Source: Vibrio xiamenensis
Lineage (GTDB): Bacteria > Pseudomonadota > Gammaproteobacteria > Enterobacterales > Vibrionaceae
Length of the DNA: 64,000 nt
Reading direction: 5' to 3'
Assembly (NCBI RefSeq): GCF_900100015.1
Contig: NZ_FNDD01000009.1
Span: forward strand, 62,001 to 126,000
Shown: positions 16,095 through 26,034 of the stretch, one piece after another
How positions within the stretch are numbered: the stretch's first letter is position 1
Layout: every line of letters starts with the position of its first letter
The notes under the pieces: model-generated
Database searches by the model: none
The model's input: only the letters and a program-made list of their open reading frames with translations
What the model was told of the DNA's origin: nothing
Translations under genes and position numbers: made by a program

Positions 16095-17192
16095 ATGAGC
16101 CCGGAAATCATAACTATGGCAAAAGAAGCGCTTGATATTTTTGCGTTTCTTGCAACAGAGCTAATCATCCTGTTTCTAGCAATCAGCTACATTGTAGGTG
16201 TCTTACAGGACTTTCTTACACCAGAGAAAATTCAATCTATCCTGAGCTCCAAGAAGGGTAAAGGGTACTTCATCGCGGCGCTGCTGGGCTCGATTACACC
16301 TTTCTGTTCATGCTCAACTATTCCTTTTCTAAAAGGCTTGTTGCGCGCGAAAGCGGGTTTCGGCCCAATGATGGTGTTCCTGTTTGCAAGCCCACTGCTT
16401 AACCCGGTAATCATTGGGTTGTTCGTAATGACCTTCGGGTGGAGAGTAGCGGTATTCTACTTTGCTATCGCGATGACAGTATCAGTAATGGCCGGCTACA
16501 TACTTGAAAAACTTGGCTTTGAGCGGTACGTAAAACCAGAAGCGTACCAAGCGACACACGCGTCTTCATGCGGAACATCTTGTGGTGATTCAAGCACGAA
16601 GAAAGGAGAATTAAAGCCTGCTTCAAACTGTGCCACAAACTCAGGTAGCGAACCAGCGTCAATAGCGGCCAAGACATCTTGCTGCGGTGATAGCGCACAC
16701 AAAGTAGAACCCAAAGTTGAACTCTCTTGCTGCTCAGCAGAAGGCACTGTCACTGCAACAATTATTCAAGAGAAAAAACCAAACCGTTGGACACGTATTT
16801 GGCACTCAACTTGGAAAGATTTTAAACAAGTGTTCCCATATCTAATGATAGGTATTGCAATCGGTTCTTTCATCTACGGCTTTATCCCGACAGATCTGAT
16901 TGCGGTATACGCCGGGGAAGCGAAATGGTATGCGATTCCGGTTGCTGCAATCATCGGTATCCCATTGTACATCCGTGCAGAGGCCGTGATTCCACTAAGT
17001 GCCGCTCTGGTAAAAAAAGGCATGGCGTTAGGTTCTGTAATGGCGCTTATCATCGGCAGTGCAGGCGCAAGTCTTACAGAAGTGATTTTGCTGAAATCCA
17101 TCTTCAAAAACCAAATGATTGCAGCCTTCCTGTTTGTCATCCTAACTATGGCTATGGGAGCCGGTTTCCTATACAGCTTTATCTTCGCTTAA
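16095..17192 (+). CDS. ArsP/SO_0444-type metal or metalloid permease with Cys-rich loop
   Basis: A 365-residue inner-membrane permease (PF03773-type). The first half has the family signature TPFCSCSTIPFLKG with Cys71 and Cys73, and FASPLLNPVIIGL follows; the second half has about four more helices and a GIPLYIRAEAVIPL block. A cytoplasmic-size loop (about residues 145-230) holds further cysteines at 159, 163, 179, 196, 197, 212 and 213. Relatives include ArsP (methylarsenite efflux) and SO_0444-type Cu/Zn efflux proteins; the Cys-rich loop argues for thiophilic metal or metalloid export. It is controlled by the divergent ArsR-type gene. GGAGAG precedes the ATG. Confidence 0.85.
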   Translation: MSPEIITMAKEALDIFAFLATELIILFLAISYIVGVLQDFLTPEKIQSILSSKKGKGYFIAALLGSITPFCSCSTIPFLKGLLRAKAGFGPMMVFLFASPLLNPVIIGLFVMTFGWRVAVFYFAIAMTVSVMAGYILEKLGFERYVKPEAYQATHASSCGTSCGDSSTKKGELKPASNCATNSGSEPASIAAKTSCCGDSAHKVEPKVELSCCSAEGTVTATIIQEKKPNRWTRIWHSTWKDFKQVFPYLMIGIAIGSFIYGFIPTDLIAVYAGEAKWYAIPVAAIIGIPLYIRAEAVIPLSAALVKKGMALGSVMALIIGSAGASLTEVILLKSIFKNQMIAAFLFVILTMAMGAGFLYSFIFA

Positions 17193-17202
17193 ACTAATTA
17201 AG

Positions 17203-17236
17203 AATCCCAAGCTGTGGCTTGGGGTTTGGGCTTTTT
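17203..17236 (+). terminator. terminator after the permease gene
   Basis: AATCCCAAGC and GCTTGGGGTT form a stem with a TGTG loop; a T run (CTTTTT) follows within ten bases. Confidence 0.7.
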
Positions 17237-17240
17237 GGAA

Positions 17241-17292
17241 GATTATAATTGCCTGGTTGAATGGATGATTATAATTGCCTGGTTGAATGGAT
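17241..17292. repeat. 26-base tandem duplication
   Basis: Two exact, adjacent 26-base copies (17241-17266 and 17267-17292) starting GATTATAATTGCCTGG. The unit is non-coding and lies just past the permease terminator. A recent slippage or duplication is the simplest origin. Confidence 0.9.
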
Positions 17293-17441
17293 GATGCGAT
17301 GTTTCGTTCAAACATAAAAAATGAGTTAAGCATGGCTGTTCAAATCGTATCAGTCATGATGTTAGCTCCTATTGGAATCTGTACAGATAATGTTTAAGAC
17401 TTAGATAAGTCAGCATACAATGCCTGTGCAGACTCTATCCC

Positions 17442-17720
17442 TCACGTACGATACAGCACCTTAACCACATGCCAACCAAACTTAGTTTTGACCAAATGCG
17501 GGGTTAATACTTCGCCAGAAAAACATACTTTATCGAACTGTGGAACCATTTGGCCGCGGCGAAATTCACCCAGATCACCACCGTTTTTCCCTGATGGGCA
17601 TGTCGAGTACTTCTTAGCTAGAGTTTGGAACTTGGCGCCGCGTTTAAGCTGTTGAATGATGTCTTCGGCTTGGGATTTGTGTTTCACCAAGATATGCAAA
17701 GCTGCCGCTGTATTAGCCAT
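17442..17720 (-). CDS. ppiC: parvulin-type peptidyl-prolyl cis-trans isomerase
   Basis: A 92-residue cytoplasmic parvulin that isomerises peptide bonds before proline. It aligns throughout with E. coli Ppi[12 protein letters not shown] at the start, [23 protein letters not shown] in the middle and [12 protein letters not shown] at the end. The start at 17720 (MANTAAA) has GAGAGAAA upstream; longer versions are not needed. Confidence 0.95.
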   Translation of the reverse strand: MANTAAALHILVKHKSQAEDIIQQLKRGAKFQTLAKKYSTCPSGKNGGDLGEFRRGQMVPQFDKVCFSGEVLTPHLVKTKFGWHVVKVLYRT

Positions 17721-17955
17721 AATATTTCTCTCACTGTTCAAAGTGCGCGAATTGTATCTTAACAGAGCGCAGAGTTCATCCGTGACAATGCTTCAAATCC
17801 AATCTGGACAGACCTGTACGTAAAAATTACCGCATAAGATTTATTCTTTACTGCAAGGATGCCGCATTTTCTTTAAACATTATCTGCTTTTTCTTGCAGA
17901 TAAATACCAACTCGGTACTATTTAACTCATTAGTTTAGGTCAATGAAGTCTCGCT

Positions 17956-18873
17956 ATGGCAAAAACAATCAGTAAAGCAAACCAATCTCAAGGCATGTTG
18001 ATGTTTACTCTCAACATGCAAAAGCAGAAGTTTGCTATCGGCACCTTGAAAGTACGAGAAATTGTCCCGTACATGCCGACCACTCAAATTCCTTATTCTC
18101 ATCATCATGTTATCGGCGCATCGACATTTCGTGGTATTACGGTGCCAGTAATAGATATGGCAGCCGCGATCGGTTTTCGCCCGATTCAGCCTGAAGAATA
18201 CAAAGATTGCTATTTGATCGTCACTGACTGTCTACGTACTGTGGTGGCGTTTATGGTGCGATCGATTGAAAAAATCATCGAATGTAATTGGCGTGAAATC
18301 GAATCTGCGCCTAAAAGTGCTGGTAGCAATGTGTTCGTGACGGGTGTCACCCGCTATGAAGACGAAATCATTCAGATGCTGGACGTTGAATTGCTGCTGT
18401 CGAAAATTTATCCGCAATACGAATCGGCCAAGATCCCGATGCTCACCGATGTTGAACGTGAACGTCTGAAAGCGCTGAATATCCTCTTAGTGGATGATTC
18501 CTCAATTGCGCGCCGCCAACTCTCAGAAGCTCTGGACAGCATTAACGTACCGCACCAAATCTGCAATAACGGAATGGATGCGCTCGAGTTGATGCGCGCT
18601 CAAGCCTCGCAAGGTCATGGCGTTGACTTATTAGTTAGCGATATTGAGATGCCAGGGCTCGATGGCTACGAATTGGCGTTTGAAGTACAAAATGATGGAG
18701 AATTGAAAAACTCTTACATCATTTTGCACACTTCTCTTTCCAGTGAAATGTGTTTAGCGCAAGCTCATCAAGTTGGCGCCCATGAAGCGCTGTCGAAGTT
18801 TAATGCTGGTGAGTTAATCGAAGCCATGCTGCGTGGTGCGGGGAAAATCGAGAAGCAACTGCAAACCCACTAA
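17956..18873 (+). CDS. cheV: chemotaxis protein CheV (CheW-receiver fusion)
   Basis: A 305-residue adaptor of the chemotaxis arrays. Residues about 10-160 form a CheW-like domain (FAIGTLKVREIVPYM, GASTFRGITVPVIDM). Residues about 174-300 form a response-regulator receiver: ILLVDDSS gives the acidic pair, LLVSDIEMPGLDGYE the phospho-acceptor Asp, and SKFNAGEL the conserved Lys. CheV couples receptors to CheA and is modulated by phosphorylation. It stands alone with its own terminator, as several cheV copies do in vibrios. Confidence 0.93.
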   Translation: MAKTISKANQSQGMLMFTLNMQKQKFAIGTLKVREIVPYMPTTQIPYSHHHVIGASTFRGITVPVIDMAAAIGFRPIQPEEYKDCYLIVTDCLRTVVAFMVRSIEKIIECNWREIESAPKSAGSNVFVTGVTRYEDEIIQMLDVELLLSKIYPQYESAKIPMLTDVERERLKALNILLVDDSSIARRQLSEALDSINVPHQICNNGMDALELMRAQASQGHGVDLLVSDIEMPGLDGYELAFEVQNDGELKNSYIILHTSLSSEMCLAQAHQVGAHEALSKFNAGELIEAMLRGAGKIEKQLQTH

Positions 18874-18894
18874 CGCTCAACTGAATCTGCGAGA

Positions 18895-18925
18895 CAAAAA
18901 AAGAAGCCTAAATGGCTTCTTTTTA
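18895..18925. terminator. bidirectional terminator between cheV and yjbR-like gene
   Basis: AAGAAGCC and GGCTTCTT form a stem with T runs on both strands (TTTTTATT on plus, a run of A before the stem on plus reads as T on minus). It serves the two convergent genes. Confidence 0.85.
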
Positions 18926-18944
18926 TTTGTAAGCATCTTGGCAA

Positions 18945-19298
18945 TCACAGCCCTAAAGATTGACGCTGGACCTTGGTTAATTTGCTCGCCACCAGTGCAT
19001 ATGACTGCTCACATAAGTCGATGATCAAACTGTCTTCAACATCACCCGCAAAATACACTGTGATCCAATGGCGTTTATTCATGTGGTAACCCGGTGTAAT
19101 ATCGCGAAATTGCTCGCTAAGAATTTCACCATCTTCGGGTTTGGCTTTCAACGTGACATAGTCACGCCCTTCACGCGCTGCGAGCAGGGCAAACATCTTA
19201 TCTTTAATTTTGTATACCGTTGCCTCAGGCCCAAACGGTTGACTGGCACTCGCGCCCATCATTTGGTCCAGATATCGTTCAAGTTCACTCGTGGTCAT
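18945..19298 (-). CDS. MmcQ/YjbR family protein
   Basis: A 117-residue protein of the MmcQ/YjbR family, which has a CyaY-like fold with double-wing DNA-binding resemblance and no settled function. Visible pattern: QPFGPEATVYKIKDKMFALL, LKAKPEDGEILSEQF and TPGYHMNKRHWITV. Start 19298 (MTTSELERYL) was taken because AAGGAAAAGG lies upstream; the longer frame adds five residues without a site. Confidence 0.88.
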   Translation of the reverse strand: MTTSELERYLDQMMGASASQPFGPEATVYKIKDKMFALLAAREGRDYVTLKAKPEDGEILSEQFRDITPGYHMNKRHWITVYFAGDVEDSLIIDLCEQSYALVASKLTKVQRQSLGL

Positions 19299-19337
19299 AG
19301 CCTTTTCCTTCGTCAAGGGGATATCGCGATTTAGCCG

Positions 19338-19820
19338 CTATTCAAACTGGCTAAGCCACTGCTTCATCAACTGATTAAGCCCAGTCACCTGGCTTTTATC
19401 CAAACTTTGCGTAAGGCGCTTTTGCGTATTTACATGTTCAAATATCAGCTCGTTGATGAGCTCAAGCCCTTTGCTGGTCAATTCAACGGTAACGCTGCGC
19501 CTGTCTTGCTCGCTGTGCGTGCGAGAAATCAACGCTTTGGATTCCAGTTTATCAATGCGGTTAGTCATCGCGCCTGAAGTGAGCATCATCGATTCAATCA
19601 GCGCTGAAGGGGTCAATTGATACGGTGCACCGCTACGTTTAAGCGTCGCCAGTACGTCAAATTCCCCAGTGGTTAACCCATATGAACGATGTAACGCGGT
19701 AATATCGGTCTCCATGTGCTTATACAAACGAGCCAACCGCCCCAGTAATGCCATGCTCTGAGTCTCTAACTCAGGGATTTCCTCATCCCATTGGCGTATA
19801 ACGCGATCGATGGCGTCCAT
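19338..19820 (-). CDS. MarR family transcriptional regulator
   Basis: A 160-residue winged-helix regulator. The DNA-binding part is typical: GLTTGEFDVLATLKRSG, LTPSALIESMMLTSGAMTNRIDKLESKALI and EQDRRSVTVELTSKG. It is divergent from an EamA transporter, and two palindromes of matching design lie between the genes, so it probably represses its own gene and the transporter. The ligand is unknown. Confidence 0.9.
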   Translation of the reverse strand: MDAIDRVIRQWDEEIPELETQSMALLGRLARLYKHMETDITALHRSYGLTTGEFDVLATLKRSGAPYQLTPSALIESMMLTSGAMTNRIDKLESKALISRTHSEQDRRSVTVELTSKGLELINELIFEHVNTQKRLTQSLDKSQVTGLNQLMKQWLSQFE

Positions 19821-19864
19821 GTTTTCTATTCGTCCTTCTTCTAGCTACGACTGATAGGTCAAAA

Positions 19865-19882
19865 TATCTTAATATAAAGATA
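19865..19882. promoter_or_regulatory. MarR-type operator, copy 1
   Basis: TATCTT, six bases, AAGATA: a perfect inverted repeat in the marR-eamA intergenic region. Confidence 0.65.
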
Positions 19883-19922
19883 CTTTACAAGCTTCATCGA
19901 AACGAGTAAAGTCACGCCCAGT

Positions 19923-19940
19923 TATCTCAACGTAAAGATA
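19923..19940. promoter_or_regulatory. MarR-type operator, copy 2
   Basis: TATCTC, six bases, AAGATA: same spacing as copy 1 with one mismatch, ending seven bases before the transporter ATG, where bound protein would block transcription or initiation. Confidence 0.6.
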
Positions 19941-19946
19941 TTTAAC

Positions 19947-20837
19947 ATGAATATATTATTGGCAATGATCCCCGCGTTCTTCTGGGGAACGACGTATGCC
20001 GTTGCGCAGTACACTCTGCCAGATTGGCCGCCTTTCCTGCTTGGCGCATTACGTGCTCTGCCTGCGGGGCTAATTTTGCTGTGGCTAAAACCCACTCGCC
20101 CAACCAAAGGTGACGTGCACACCTTATTTACCTTAGGATTGGTCAATATCGCCGCTTTCTTTAGCTTGATCTTTGTCATGGCGATGACGCTCCCTTCTGC
20201 AATTTCGGGCGTAGGCATGATTTCAGTCCCGGTGTTTGCCATGCTGTTTCATTGGTTAATGCGCGGTAAAGCGCCGTCGCTGATTCAAGCGTTCTCAGGC
20301 GTAGTATTGGTGCTGCTTGCATGGCAGCTGTTTGACCCGGGTAAAATAACGCTCAGCCCGTTTGGTTTGGCGGCCATGTTGATTGCCATTATGTGTATCG
20401 TATTTGGTAGTGGCTTGACCAAGTCCCTTGGTGGGCGCATCCATTGGTGGACAGTACTGACTTGGCAATTACTGTTTGGCGGCGCAATCTTAGCGATGAT
20501 TTCGCTGGTTCATGCCGTGATTTCACCTGCGCCATATTTGTATGCGATTGAGCATATCAGTTGGTTAAACGTCGCCGGTTTAGCATGGATAATCCTGCTT
20601 AATACCGCGCTCGGTTATGGCCTTTATGTGTGGCTGCTAAAACGTATGTCAGTGGTAGACTTTACTTTTGGCGGTATCGCCAATCCGGTGGCAGGCATTG
20701 TTGCGGGCCTAGTGCTGCTTAATGAAACCTACTCTGTGCATCAGTATCTACTTATGGCAGGCATGATTTTGATGTCACTGCTACCGCAAATTTATCAGCT
20801 GATCACCGTGCGCTTATTTAAACCGAGCCACTGCTAA
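19947..20837 (+). CDS. EamA/DMT family transporter
   Basis: A 296-residue protein with ten predicted membrane helices in two EamA repeats, a drug/metabolite transporter superfamily member. The start MNILLAMIPAFFWGTTYAVAQY is characteristic (WGTTY), and the second repeat has GLAWIILLNTALGYGLYVWLL and GIANPVAGIVAGLVLLNE. Substrate unknown; exporters of amino acids or drugs are common in the family. Likely controlled by the divergent MarR protein. Confidence 0.88.
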   Translation: MNILLAMIPAFFWGTTYAVAQYTLPDWPPFLLGALRALPAGLILLWLKPTRPTKGDVHTLFTLGLVNIAAFFSLIFVMAMTLPSAISGVGMISVPVFAMLFHWLMRGKAPSLIQAFSGVVLVLLAWQLFDPGKITLSPFGLAAMLIAIMCIVFGSGLTKSLGGRIHWWTVLTWQLLFGGAILAMISLVHAVISPAPYLYAIEHISWLNVAGLAWIILLNTALGYGLYVWLLKRMSVVDFTFGGIANPVAGIVAGLVLLNETYSVHQYLLMAGMILMSLLPQIYQLITVRLFKPSHC

Positions 20838-20884
20838 TCAGATAAATCTTTCGACATTGAGATAACAAACATCACGTTGAGATA

Positions 20885-20919
20885 AAAAAATGGCGAGCCG
20901 TTAAGCTCGCCATTTTTAT
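20885..20919 (+). terminator. terminator after the EamA transporter
   Basis: AAAAATGGCGAGC and GCTCGCCATTTTT form a long perfect stem with a 6-base loop ending in a T run. It is symmetric and could also act on the minus strand. Confidence 0.85.
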
Positions 20920-21208
20920 AACTTTTCCGCCACCTTTTCATCACATCCTGTGCCTAACACAAGCCTCATTTAGGTTCTGTTCTGAATACGACACACAAAT
21001 TCCTTTCTACGTCTAATTATTAAATTTGCGATTAAATTTGTCGATTTATTGCGCAAAATTACAGTAAAACATATTGAATAATAAAATATATCCTTATGTT
21101 TTAATCGCTTGTTTTGCAAAAGAAAACGAGAGTCTAGCACAAAAATACTGCAAAAAAATGAAAATAGTAGTTTGAGATCTAATTGTTTTCCCTGTAACCT
21201 TATTTTTA

Positions 21209-21222
21209 ATTAATCGTTCAAT
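21209..21222. promoter_or_regulatory. possible BetI operator
   Basis: ATTAATCGTTCAAT resembles the TTGAACGTTCAA-type palindrome expected for BetI and lies 20 bases before the betI start. The match is partial. Confidence 0.3.
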
Positions 21223-21242
21223 AAAAAAAGATGGATTAAACG

Positions 21243-21836
21243 ATGCCTAAGGTAGGGATGCCGAAAATTCGTAAACCACAACTTGTTAACGCCACCATGG
21301 CGGTGATCGGTAAAGTGGGCTTACATGGAGCCAGTATTGCATTGATCAGTCGAGAGGCAGGCGTCTCAACCGGCATCATCAATCACTACTTTGGCGGCAA
21401 GCAAGGATTGCTGGAAGAAACCATGCGGGTCATTTTGCGCCAACATTCAGATACCGTGAAATCCGCACTTAAAGTGTTACCTGCTGATGCTCACCAGCAG
21501 CGTATCAACGCCATCATCGATGCCAACTTCATTGGCTTTCAAACCAAAAGCAAAGTCACCAAAACCTGGTTGGCTTTCTGGTCCTACTCAATGCATGACT
21601 CTCAACTCAAACGTCTGCAACGAGTTAACGAAAAACGTCTGATTTCTCACTTGCGTTTGGAACTCAAAGCGCTACTGCCCCTTGAACGGGCAAACATTGT
21701 CGCGGCAGGTATTGCCGCGCTGATTGATGGAATTTGGCTGCGTGGGGCGCTCAACCCCACAGGTATTGATGCTAATGCAGCACGAATCATCATCAACGAT
21801 TACCTAAAATTACAATTAAAAAATTCTCAAAATTAA
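21243..21836 (+). CDS. betI: TetR-family choline-responsive repressor BetI
   Basis: A 197-residue repressor of choline-to-betaine genes, released by choline. The N-terminal helix-turn-helix is clear (residues about 12-60, with [23 protein letters not shown]), and the start [18 protein letters not shown] matches the E. coli BetI N-terminus, which supports start 21243 over an internal ATG at codon 6. The C-terminal ligand part includes WLAFWSYSM and [12 protein letters not shown]. It is the first gene of the bet operon, 22 bases before betB. Confidence 0.95.
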   Translation: MPKVGMPKIRKPQLVNATMAVIGKVGLHGASIALISREAGVSTGIINHYFGGKQGLLEETMRVILRQHSDTVKSALKVLPADAHQQRINAIIDANFIGFQTKSKVTKTWLAFWSYSMHDSQLKRLQRVNEKRLISHLRLELKALLPLERANIVAAGIAALIDGIWLRGALNPTGIDANAARIIINDYLKLQLKNSQN

Positions 21837-21858
21837 TAACTTAAGTCGGGCCTTAGAA

Positions 21859-23319
21859 ATGGAAAAACACGCTTTATACATTAATGGTCAATATTCACCC
21901 GCCACATCCGGTGAGACCTTTAACACCCTTAACCCAGCAACCGGTGAAGTGATTGCACAAATCGACCAAGCATCCAGCGCCGATGTTGATCGCGCGATAG
22001 AATCCGCAAAAGCAGGTTTCAAAGTTTGGTCGGCCATGACCGCGATTGAACGTAGCCGCATTTTGCACAAAGCGGTCGCGATTTTACGCGAGCGCAATGA
22101 CGAACTTGCAGAACTTGAAGTCCTTGATACCGGGAAACCACTGCAAGAAGCCCTTGAAGTGGACATCGTGACCGGCGCTGACGTAATTGAATACTACGCA
22201 GGTCTCGCGCCAGCGATGCAAGGTGAGCAACAACCACTAGGCGAAAGCCAATTTTTCTACACTCGACGTGAACCGCTTGGCATTTGTGCGGGTATCGGTG
22301 CGTGGAACTACCCAATTCAGATCGCGATGTGGAAATCCGCGCCAGCACTGGCTGCGGGTAACGCAATGATCTTCAAACCCTCTGAAGAAACCCCACTGAC
22401 TGCGCTCAAACTGGCTGAAATCTTTACCGAAGCGGGCCTACCGGATGGCGTTTTTAACGTCGTGCAAGGCGATTATCGCGTCGGCCAAATGCTTACTGCT
22501 CACCCAGATATTGCCAAAGTCTCTTTTACTGGCGAGTCGGGAACAGGCAAGAAAGTGATGGCAGATAGTGCTAAAACACTTAAATCGGTCACCATGGAAT
22601 TAGGCGGAAAATCGCCACTTATCGTGTTCGATGACGCCAAGCTAGACCAAGCGGTCTCGGCAGCCATGGTGGCAAACTTTTACACCCAAGGAGAAGTCTG
22701 TACCAATGGCACGCGCGTCTTTGTTCATGAGGCGATTTACGACGCGTTTCTTGAGCAGCTGAAAACCCGCACCGAGAAATTGGTGGTTGGCGACCCAATG
22801 GACATCAACACCCAAGTGGGCGCGCTGATCTCTAAACAGCATCTTGGCAAAGTACTTGATGCTATCGATGCTGGCAAACAAAGCGGTGCAACTCTACTCA
22901 CTGGTGGTTACCAATTGACAGAGCAAGGTTTGGCAAACGGTAACTTTGTGGTGCCGACGGTATTTACCGATTGCACCGACGACATGCCTCAGGTTCAAGA
23001 AGAAATTTTTGGCCCAGTGATGTCGGTTTTGAAATTTACAGATGAAGAGGAAGTGATTCGTCGAGCGAACCTAACGGATTATGGTTTGGCCGGCGGCGTA
23101 TTCACCCAAAACCTGTCACGAGCTCACCGAGTGATTCATCAAATCCAGGCCGGAATTTGTTGGGTTAACACTTGGGGCGGTTCGCCCGCTGAAATGCCCG
23201 TCGGTGGCTACAAGCACTCAGGTGTTGGACGTGAAAACGGCCCAGAAACCCTGCTTCACTACACACAAACCAAGAGTGTGTATGTCGAGCTTGGCGATTT
23301 CGAAAGCCCATACGCTTAA
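21859..23319 (+). CDS. betB: betaine aldehyde dehydrogenase
   Basis: A 486-residue NAD(P)+-dependent dehydrogenase that oxidises betaine aldehyde to glycine betaine. The aldehyde dehydrogenase signatures are intact: [24 protein letters not shown], the general-base motif MELGGKSP and the catalytic-Cys motif GEVCTNGTR. The C-terminus [14 protein letters not shown] is typical of BetB. Second gene of the osmoprotectant operon. Confidence 0.96.
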   Translation: MEKHALYINGQYSPATSGETFNTLNPATGEVIAQIDQASSADVDRAIESAKAGFKVWSAMTAIERSRILHKAVAILRERNDELAELEVLDTGKPLQEALEVDIVTGADVIEYYAGLAPAMQGEQQPLGESQFFYTRREPLGICAGIGAWNYPIQIAMWKSAPALAAGNAMIFKPSEETPLTALKLAEIFTEAGLPDGVFNVVQGDYRVGQMLTAHPDIAKVSFTGESGTGKKVMADSAKTLKSVTMELGGKSPLIVFDDAKLDQAVSAAMVANFYTQGEVCTNGTRVFVHEAIYDAFLEQLKTRTEKLVVGDPMDINTQVGALISKQHLGKVLDAIDAGKQSGATLLTGGYQLTEQGLANGNFVVPTVFTDCTDDMPQVQEEIFGPVMSVLKFTDEEEVIRRANLTDYGLAGGVFTQNLSRAHRVIHQIQAGICWVNTWGGSPAEMPVGGYKHSGVGRENGPETLLHYTQTKSVYVELGDFESPYA

Positions 23320-23339
23320 CTTTCAGGGAGAGAACATTG

Positions 23340-25040
23340 ATGCAACAACACTACGATTACATCATCGTCGGTGCAGGCTCCGCTGGCTGTGTGCTGGCGG
23401 ATCGCCTAAGTGAATCTGGCGAGCACCAAGTGCTTCTGCTTGAAGCGGGTGGCAGCGATAAAAGTATTTTTATTCAGATGCCTACAGCGCTGTCTTATCC
23501 AATGAACACCGAAAAATACGCTTGGCAATTTGAGACCCAAACCGAAACTGGCCTTGACGGTCGTCGCTTGCACTGCCCGCGCGGTAAAGTGCTCGGCGGC
23601 GGTTCATCGATCAACGGCATGGTGTATGTACGCGGTCACGCTTGTGACTTTGATGAATGGGAACAGTTCGGCGCCAACGGTTGGAATTATCAAAACTGCC
23701 TACCTTATTTTCGCAAAGCAGAAAACTGGATAGGCGGCAGCGATGACTACCGAGGCAGTGAAGGCCCTGTCGGCACCTGTAACGGTAACGACATGAAACT
23801 CAACCCACTCTACGAAGCATTTATTGAAGCGGGCAAAGAAGCCGGTTACCCACAAACCGACGATTACAATGGCTATCAGCAAGAAGGCTTTGGCCCAATG
23901 CATATGACAGTCGATAAAGGCGTACGCGCATCGACCTCAAATGCTTATCTGCGCCGTGCCCTTAAACGCCCTAACCTAACGCTGATGTCTGGGATTGTGG
24001 CGCGTAAATTCCTGATTGAAAACAAAGTGGCCACTGGCGTGGAGTTTGAGAAAAGCGGCCAAGTGTTTGAAGCGTTTGCCAATAAAGAAGTGATTTCTGC
24101 GGCCGGTTCGATTGGTTCACCACAACTGCTCCAGCTTTCTGGCGTCGGCCCTGCTGATGTGCTGGCAAGTGCAGGGGTTGATTTGGTGCATGAACTGCCG
24201 GGTGTGGGTGAAAACCTGCAAGATCACTTAGAAGTCTATTTCCAGTATTTCTGTAAGCAGCCAATTACGCTCAACAGCAAACTAGGCCTTATCAGTAAAG
24301 GGCTTATCGGCACCCAATGGATTTTGACTCGTACAGGCCTTGGCGCGACTAACCATTTTGAATCCTGCGCATTTATTCGCTCTCGCGAAGGCTTAAAGTG
24401 GCCAAATATTCAATATCATTTCCTTCCTGCAGCGATGCGCTATGACGGTCAAGCCGCGTTTGACGGCCACGGCTTTCAAGTGCACGTTGGGCCAAACAAA
24501 CCGCACAGTCGTGGACATGTGGCAATTACCAGCCCAGATCCACACGCCAAGCCAGAGATCGTATTTAACTACATCTCAACTGAGCAAGACCGCCAAGACT
24601 GGCGCGATTGCATTCGCTTGACCCGAGAAATTTTGTCTCAACCTGCACTGGATGAATATCGCGGTGACGAAATTCAGCCAGGCTTTGACGTGACCAGTGA
24701 CGACGCCATCGACGCTTGGGTAAAACAAAACGTCGAAAGTGCCTATCACCCATCGTGCAGCTGCAAAATGGGTGCGGACAACGACCCAATGGCGGTGCTC
24801 AATGCGCAATGCCAAGTGCGTGGCATCGCCAATTTACGCGTGGTCGATTCATCCATTTTCCCAACCATTCCCAACGGTAACTTGAACGCGCCTACCATCA
24901 TGGTCGCCGAGCGTGCCGCGGATATGATTTTGGGCAATCCACTTCTAGAGAGCAAAGATGTACCTGTGTGGATAGCACCAAACTGGCAAACACAACAACG
25001 ACTAAAACCGCCAGTCAGAGGCTCGGAAGACGCCTCTTAA
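23340..25040 (+). CDS. betA: choline dehydrogenase, GMC oxidoreductase
   Basis: A 566-residue FAD enzyme that oxidises choline to betaine aldehyde at the membrane. FAD motif [19 protein letters not shown] opens the protein; GMC signature [18 protein letters not shown] follows at about residue 80, and the second signature [15 protein letters not shown] at about 258. The catalytic His lies in [12 protein letters not shown] and a second His/Asn position in [12 protein letters not shown]. Start 23340 is an ATG with GGGAGAG upstream; one codon earlier is TTG. Together with BetB it makes glycine betaine for osmoprotection. Confidence 0.96.
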   Translation: MQQHYDYIIVGAGSAGCVLADRLSESGEHQVLLLEAGGSDKSIFIQMPTALSYPMNTEKYAWQFETQTETGLDGRRLHCPRGKVLGGGSSINGMVYVRGHACDFDEWEQFGANGWNYQNCLPYFRKAENWIGGSDDYRGSEGPVGTCNGNDMKLNPLYEAFIEAGKEAGYPQTDDYNGYQQEGFGPMHMTVDKGVRASTSNAYLRRALKRPNLTLMSGIVARKFLIENKVATGVEFEKSGQVFEAFANKEVISAAGSIGSPQLLQLSGVGPADVLASAGVDLVHELPGVGENLQDHLEVYFQYFCKQPITLNSKLGLISKGLIGTQWILTRTGLGATNHFESCAFIRSREGLKWPNIQYHFLPAAMRYDGQAAFDGHGFQVHVGPNKPHSRGHVAITSPDPHAKPEIVFNYISTEQDRQDWRDCIRLTREILSQPALDEYRGDEIQPGFDVTSDDAIDAWVKQNVESAYHPSCSCKMGADNDPMAVLNAQCQVRGIANLRVVDSSIFPTIPNGNLNAPTIMVAERAADMILGNPLLESKDVPVWIAPNWQTQQRLKPPVRGSEDAS

Positions 25041-25075
25041 TTTTAAAAAGTAAACTCAGTACAAGGAATTTTAAT

Positions 25076-26017
25076 ATGTCTATTAATAAAACTTTACTCA
25101 CGCTTGGTCTTAGCTCACTTGCGACCTTCAACGCATTTGCAGGCCAGTGTAACGTGGTGAAATTCTCCGACGTAGGTTGGACAGATATCACCGCAACCAC
25201 AGCCGTTACCAGTGAGTTACTTAAAGGCTTGGGTTACCACACCAAGACCGACCTTCTTTCCGTTCCGGTGACCTACTCTTCGATGGCCAATGGCGACATC
25301 GATGTGTTCCTCGGTAACTGGATGCCAACCATGGAAGGCGACATCAAAAAATATCGCGATAACGGCTCTGTTGAAACCGTACGTGCAAACTTGGAAGGCG
25401 CGAAATACACCCTTGCCGTACCAAAATACGTTTACGACGCGGGCGTGAAAAGCTTTGCCGATATTGCGAAAAACGCGGATAAATTTGGCGATCGTATCTA
25501 CGGTATCGAACCAGGCAACGATGGTAACCGCCTAATTCAAGACATCATTGATAAAGATGCCTTTGGCCTCAAAGGTTTCCGTTTAGTGGAATCCAGTGAA
25601 GCGGGCATGGTGTCGCAAGTTGCGCGCGCGGTAAAACGTAAGCAGTGGATCGTCTTCCTTGGCTGGGCTCCGCACCCAATGAACAGCAACTTTGACATGG
25701 AATACTTGTCAGGCGGCGATGACTACTTTGGCCCTAACTATGGCGGCGCGAATGTCTACACCAACGTGCGTAAAGACTACCTGACTCAGTGTCCAAACGT
25801 GGGTAGCTTACTAAAAGATCTTAAGTTCAGCATGTCGATGGAAAACGAGTTGATGGGCAAAATCCTCAACGACAACGTTCAACCAGCGAAGGCTGCGCAA
25901 ACTTGGTTAAAAGCGCACCCAGAGCAAGTTCAAGCTTGGCTTAAGAACGTGAAAACTGCAGATGGTCAACCAGGCGCAGCCGCTGTCATGGCATACCTGA
26001 AAGACAAAAAAGCTTAA
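25076..26017 (+). CDS. proX: choline/glycine betaine ABC transporter, binding protein
   Basis: A 313-residue periplasmic binding protein of the OpuAC/ChoX type. A signal peptide runs to AFA (about residue 21), then FSDVGWTDITATTAV, the family start. Aromatic ligand-cage residues are seen in FLGNWMP and FLGWAPHPMN, which in ChoX-type proteins hold the quaternary amine. ATG 25076 has AAGGAA upstream; the longer frame runs back into betA and is not credible. In vibrios this operon is usually named betIBA-proXWV; choX is an equally good name. Confidence 0.93.
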   Translation: MSINKTLLTLGLSSLATFNAFAGQCNVVKFSDVGWTDITATTAVTSELLKGLGYHTKTDLLSVPVTYSSMANGDIDVFLGNWMPTMEGDIKKYRDNGSVETVRANLEGAKYTLAVPKYVYDAGVKSFADIAKNADKFGDRIYGIEPGNDGNRLIQDIIDKDAFGLKGFRLVESSEAGMVSQVARAVKRKQWIVFLGWAPHPMNSNFDMEYLSGGDDYFGPNYGGANVYTNVRKDYLTQCPNVGSLLKDLKFSMSMENELMGKILNDNVQPAKAAQTWLKAHPEQVQAWLKNVKTADGQPGAAAVMAYLKDKKA

Positions 26018-26034
26018 GAATACGAATACGAGGA

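Larger units (their letters stand above)
20838..21242. other. intergenic region upstream of the bet operon
   Basis: Holds the eamA terminator and then about 320 bases of AT-rich sequence before betI. In Vibrio the betIBA-proXWV promoter is known to be controlled by BetI, CosR and LuxR-type quorum-sensing regulators, and this AT-rich stretch is where those sites should be. I could not assign individual LuxR or CosR sites with confidence. Confidence 0.5.

Noticed and set aside
17241..17292. The 26-base duplication considered as CRISPR or phage attachment sites.
   Set aside because: The copies are directly adjacent with no spacer, and no integrase or cas gene is present.
24968..25075. Upstream extension of the proX reading frame into betA.
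   Set aside because: The extension would overlap betA and place residues before a perfect signal peptide. ATG 25076 has its own ribosome binding site.
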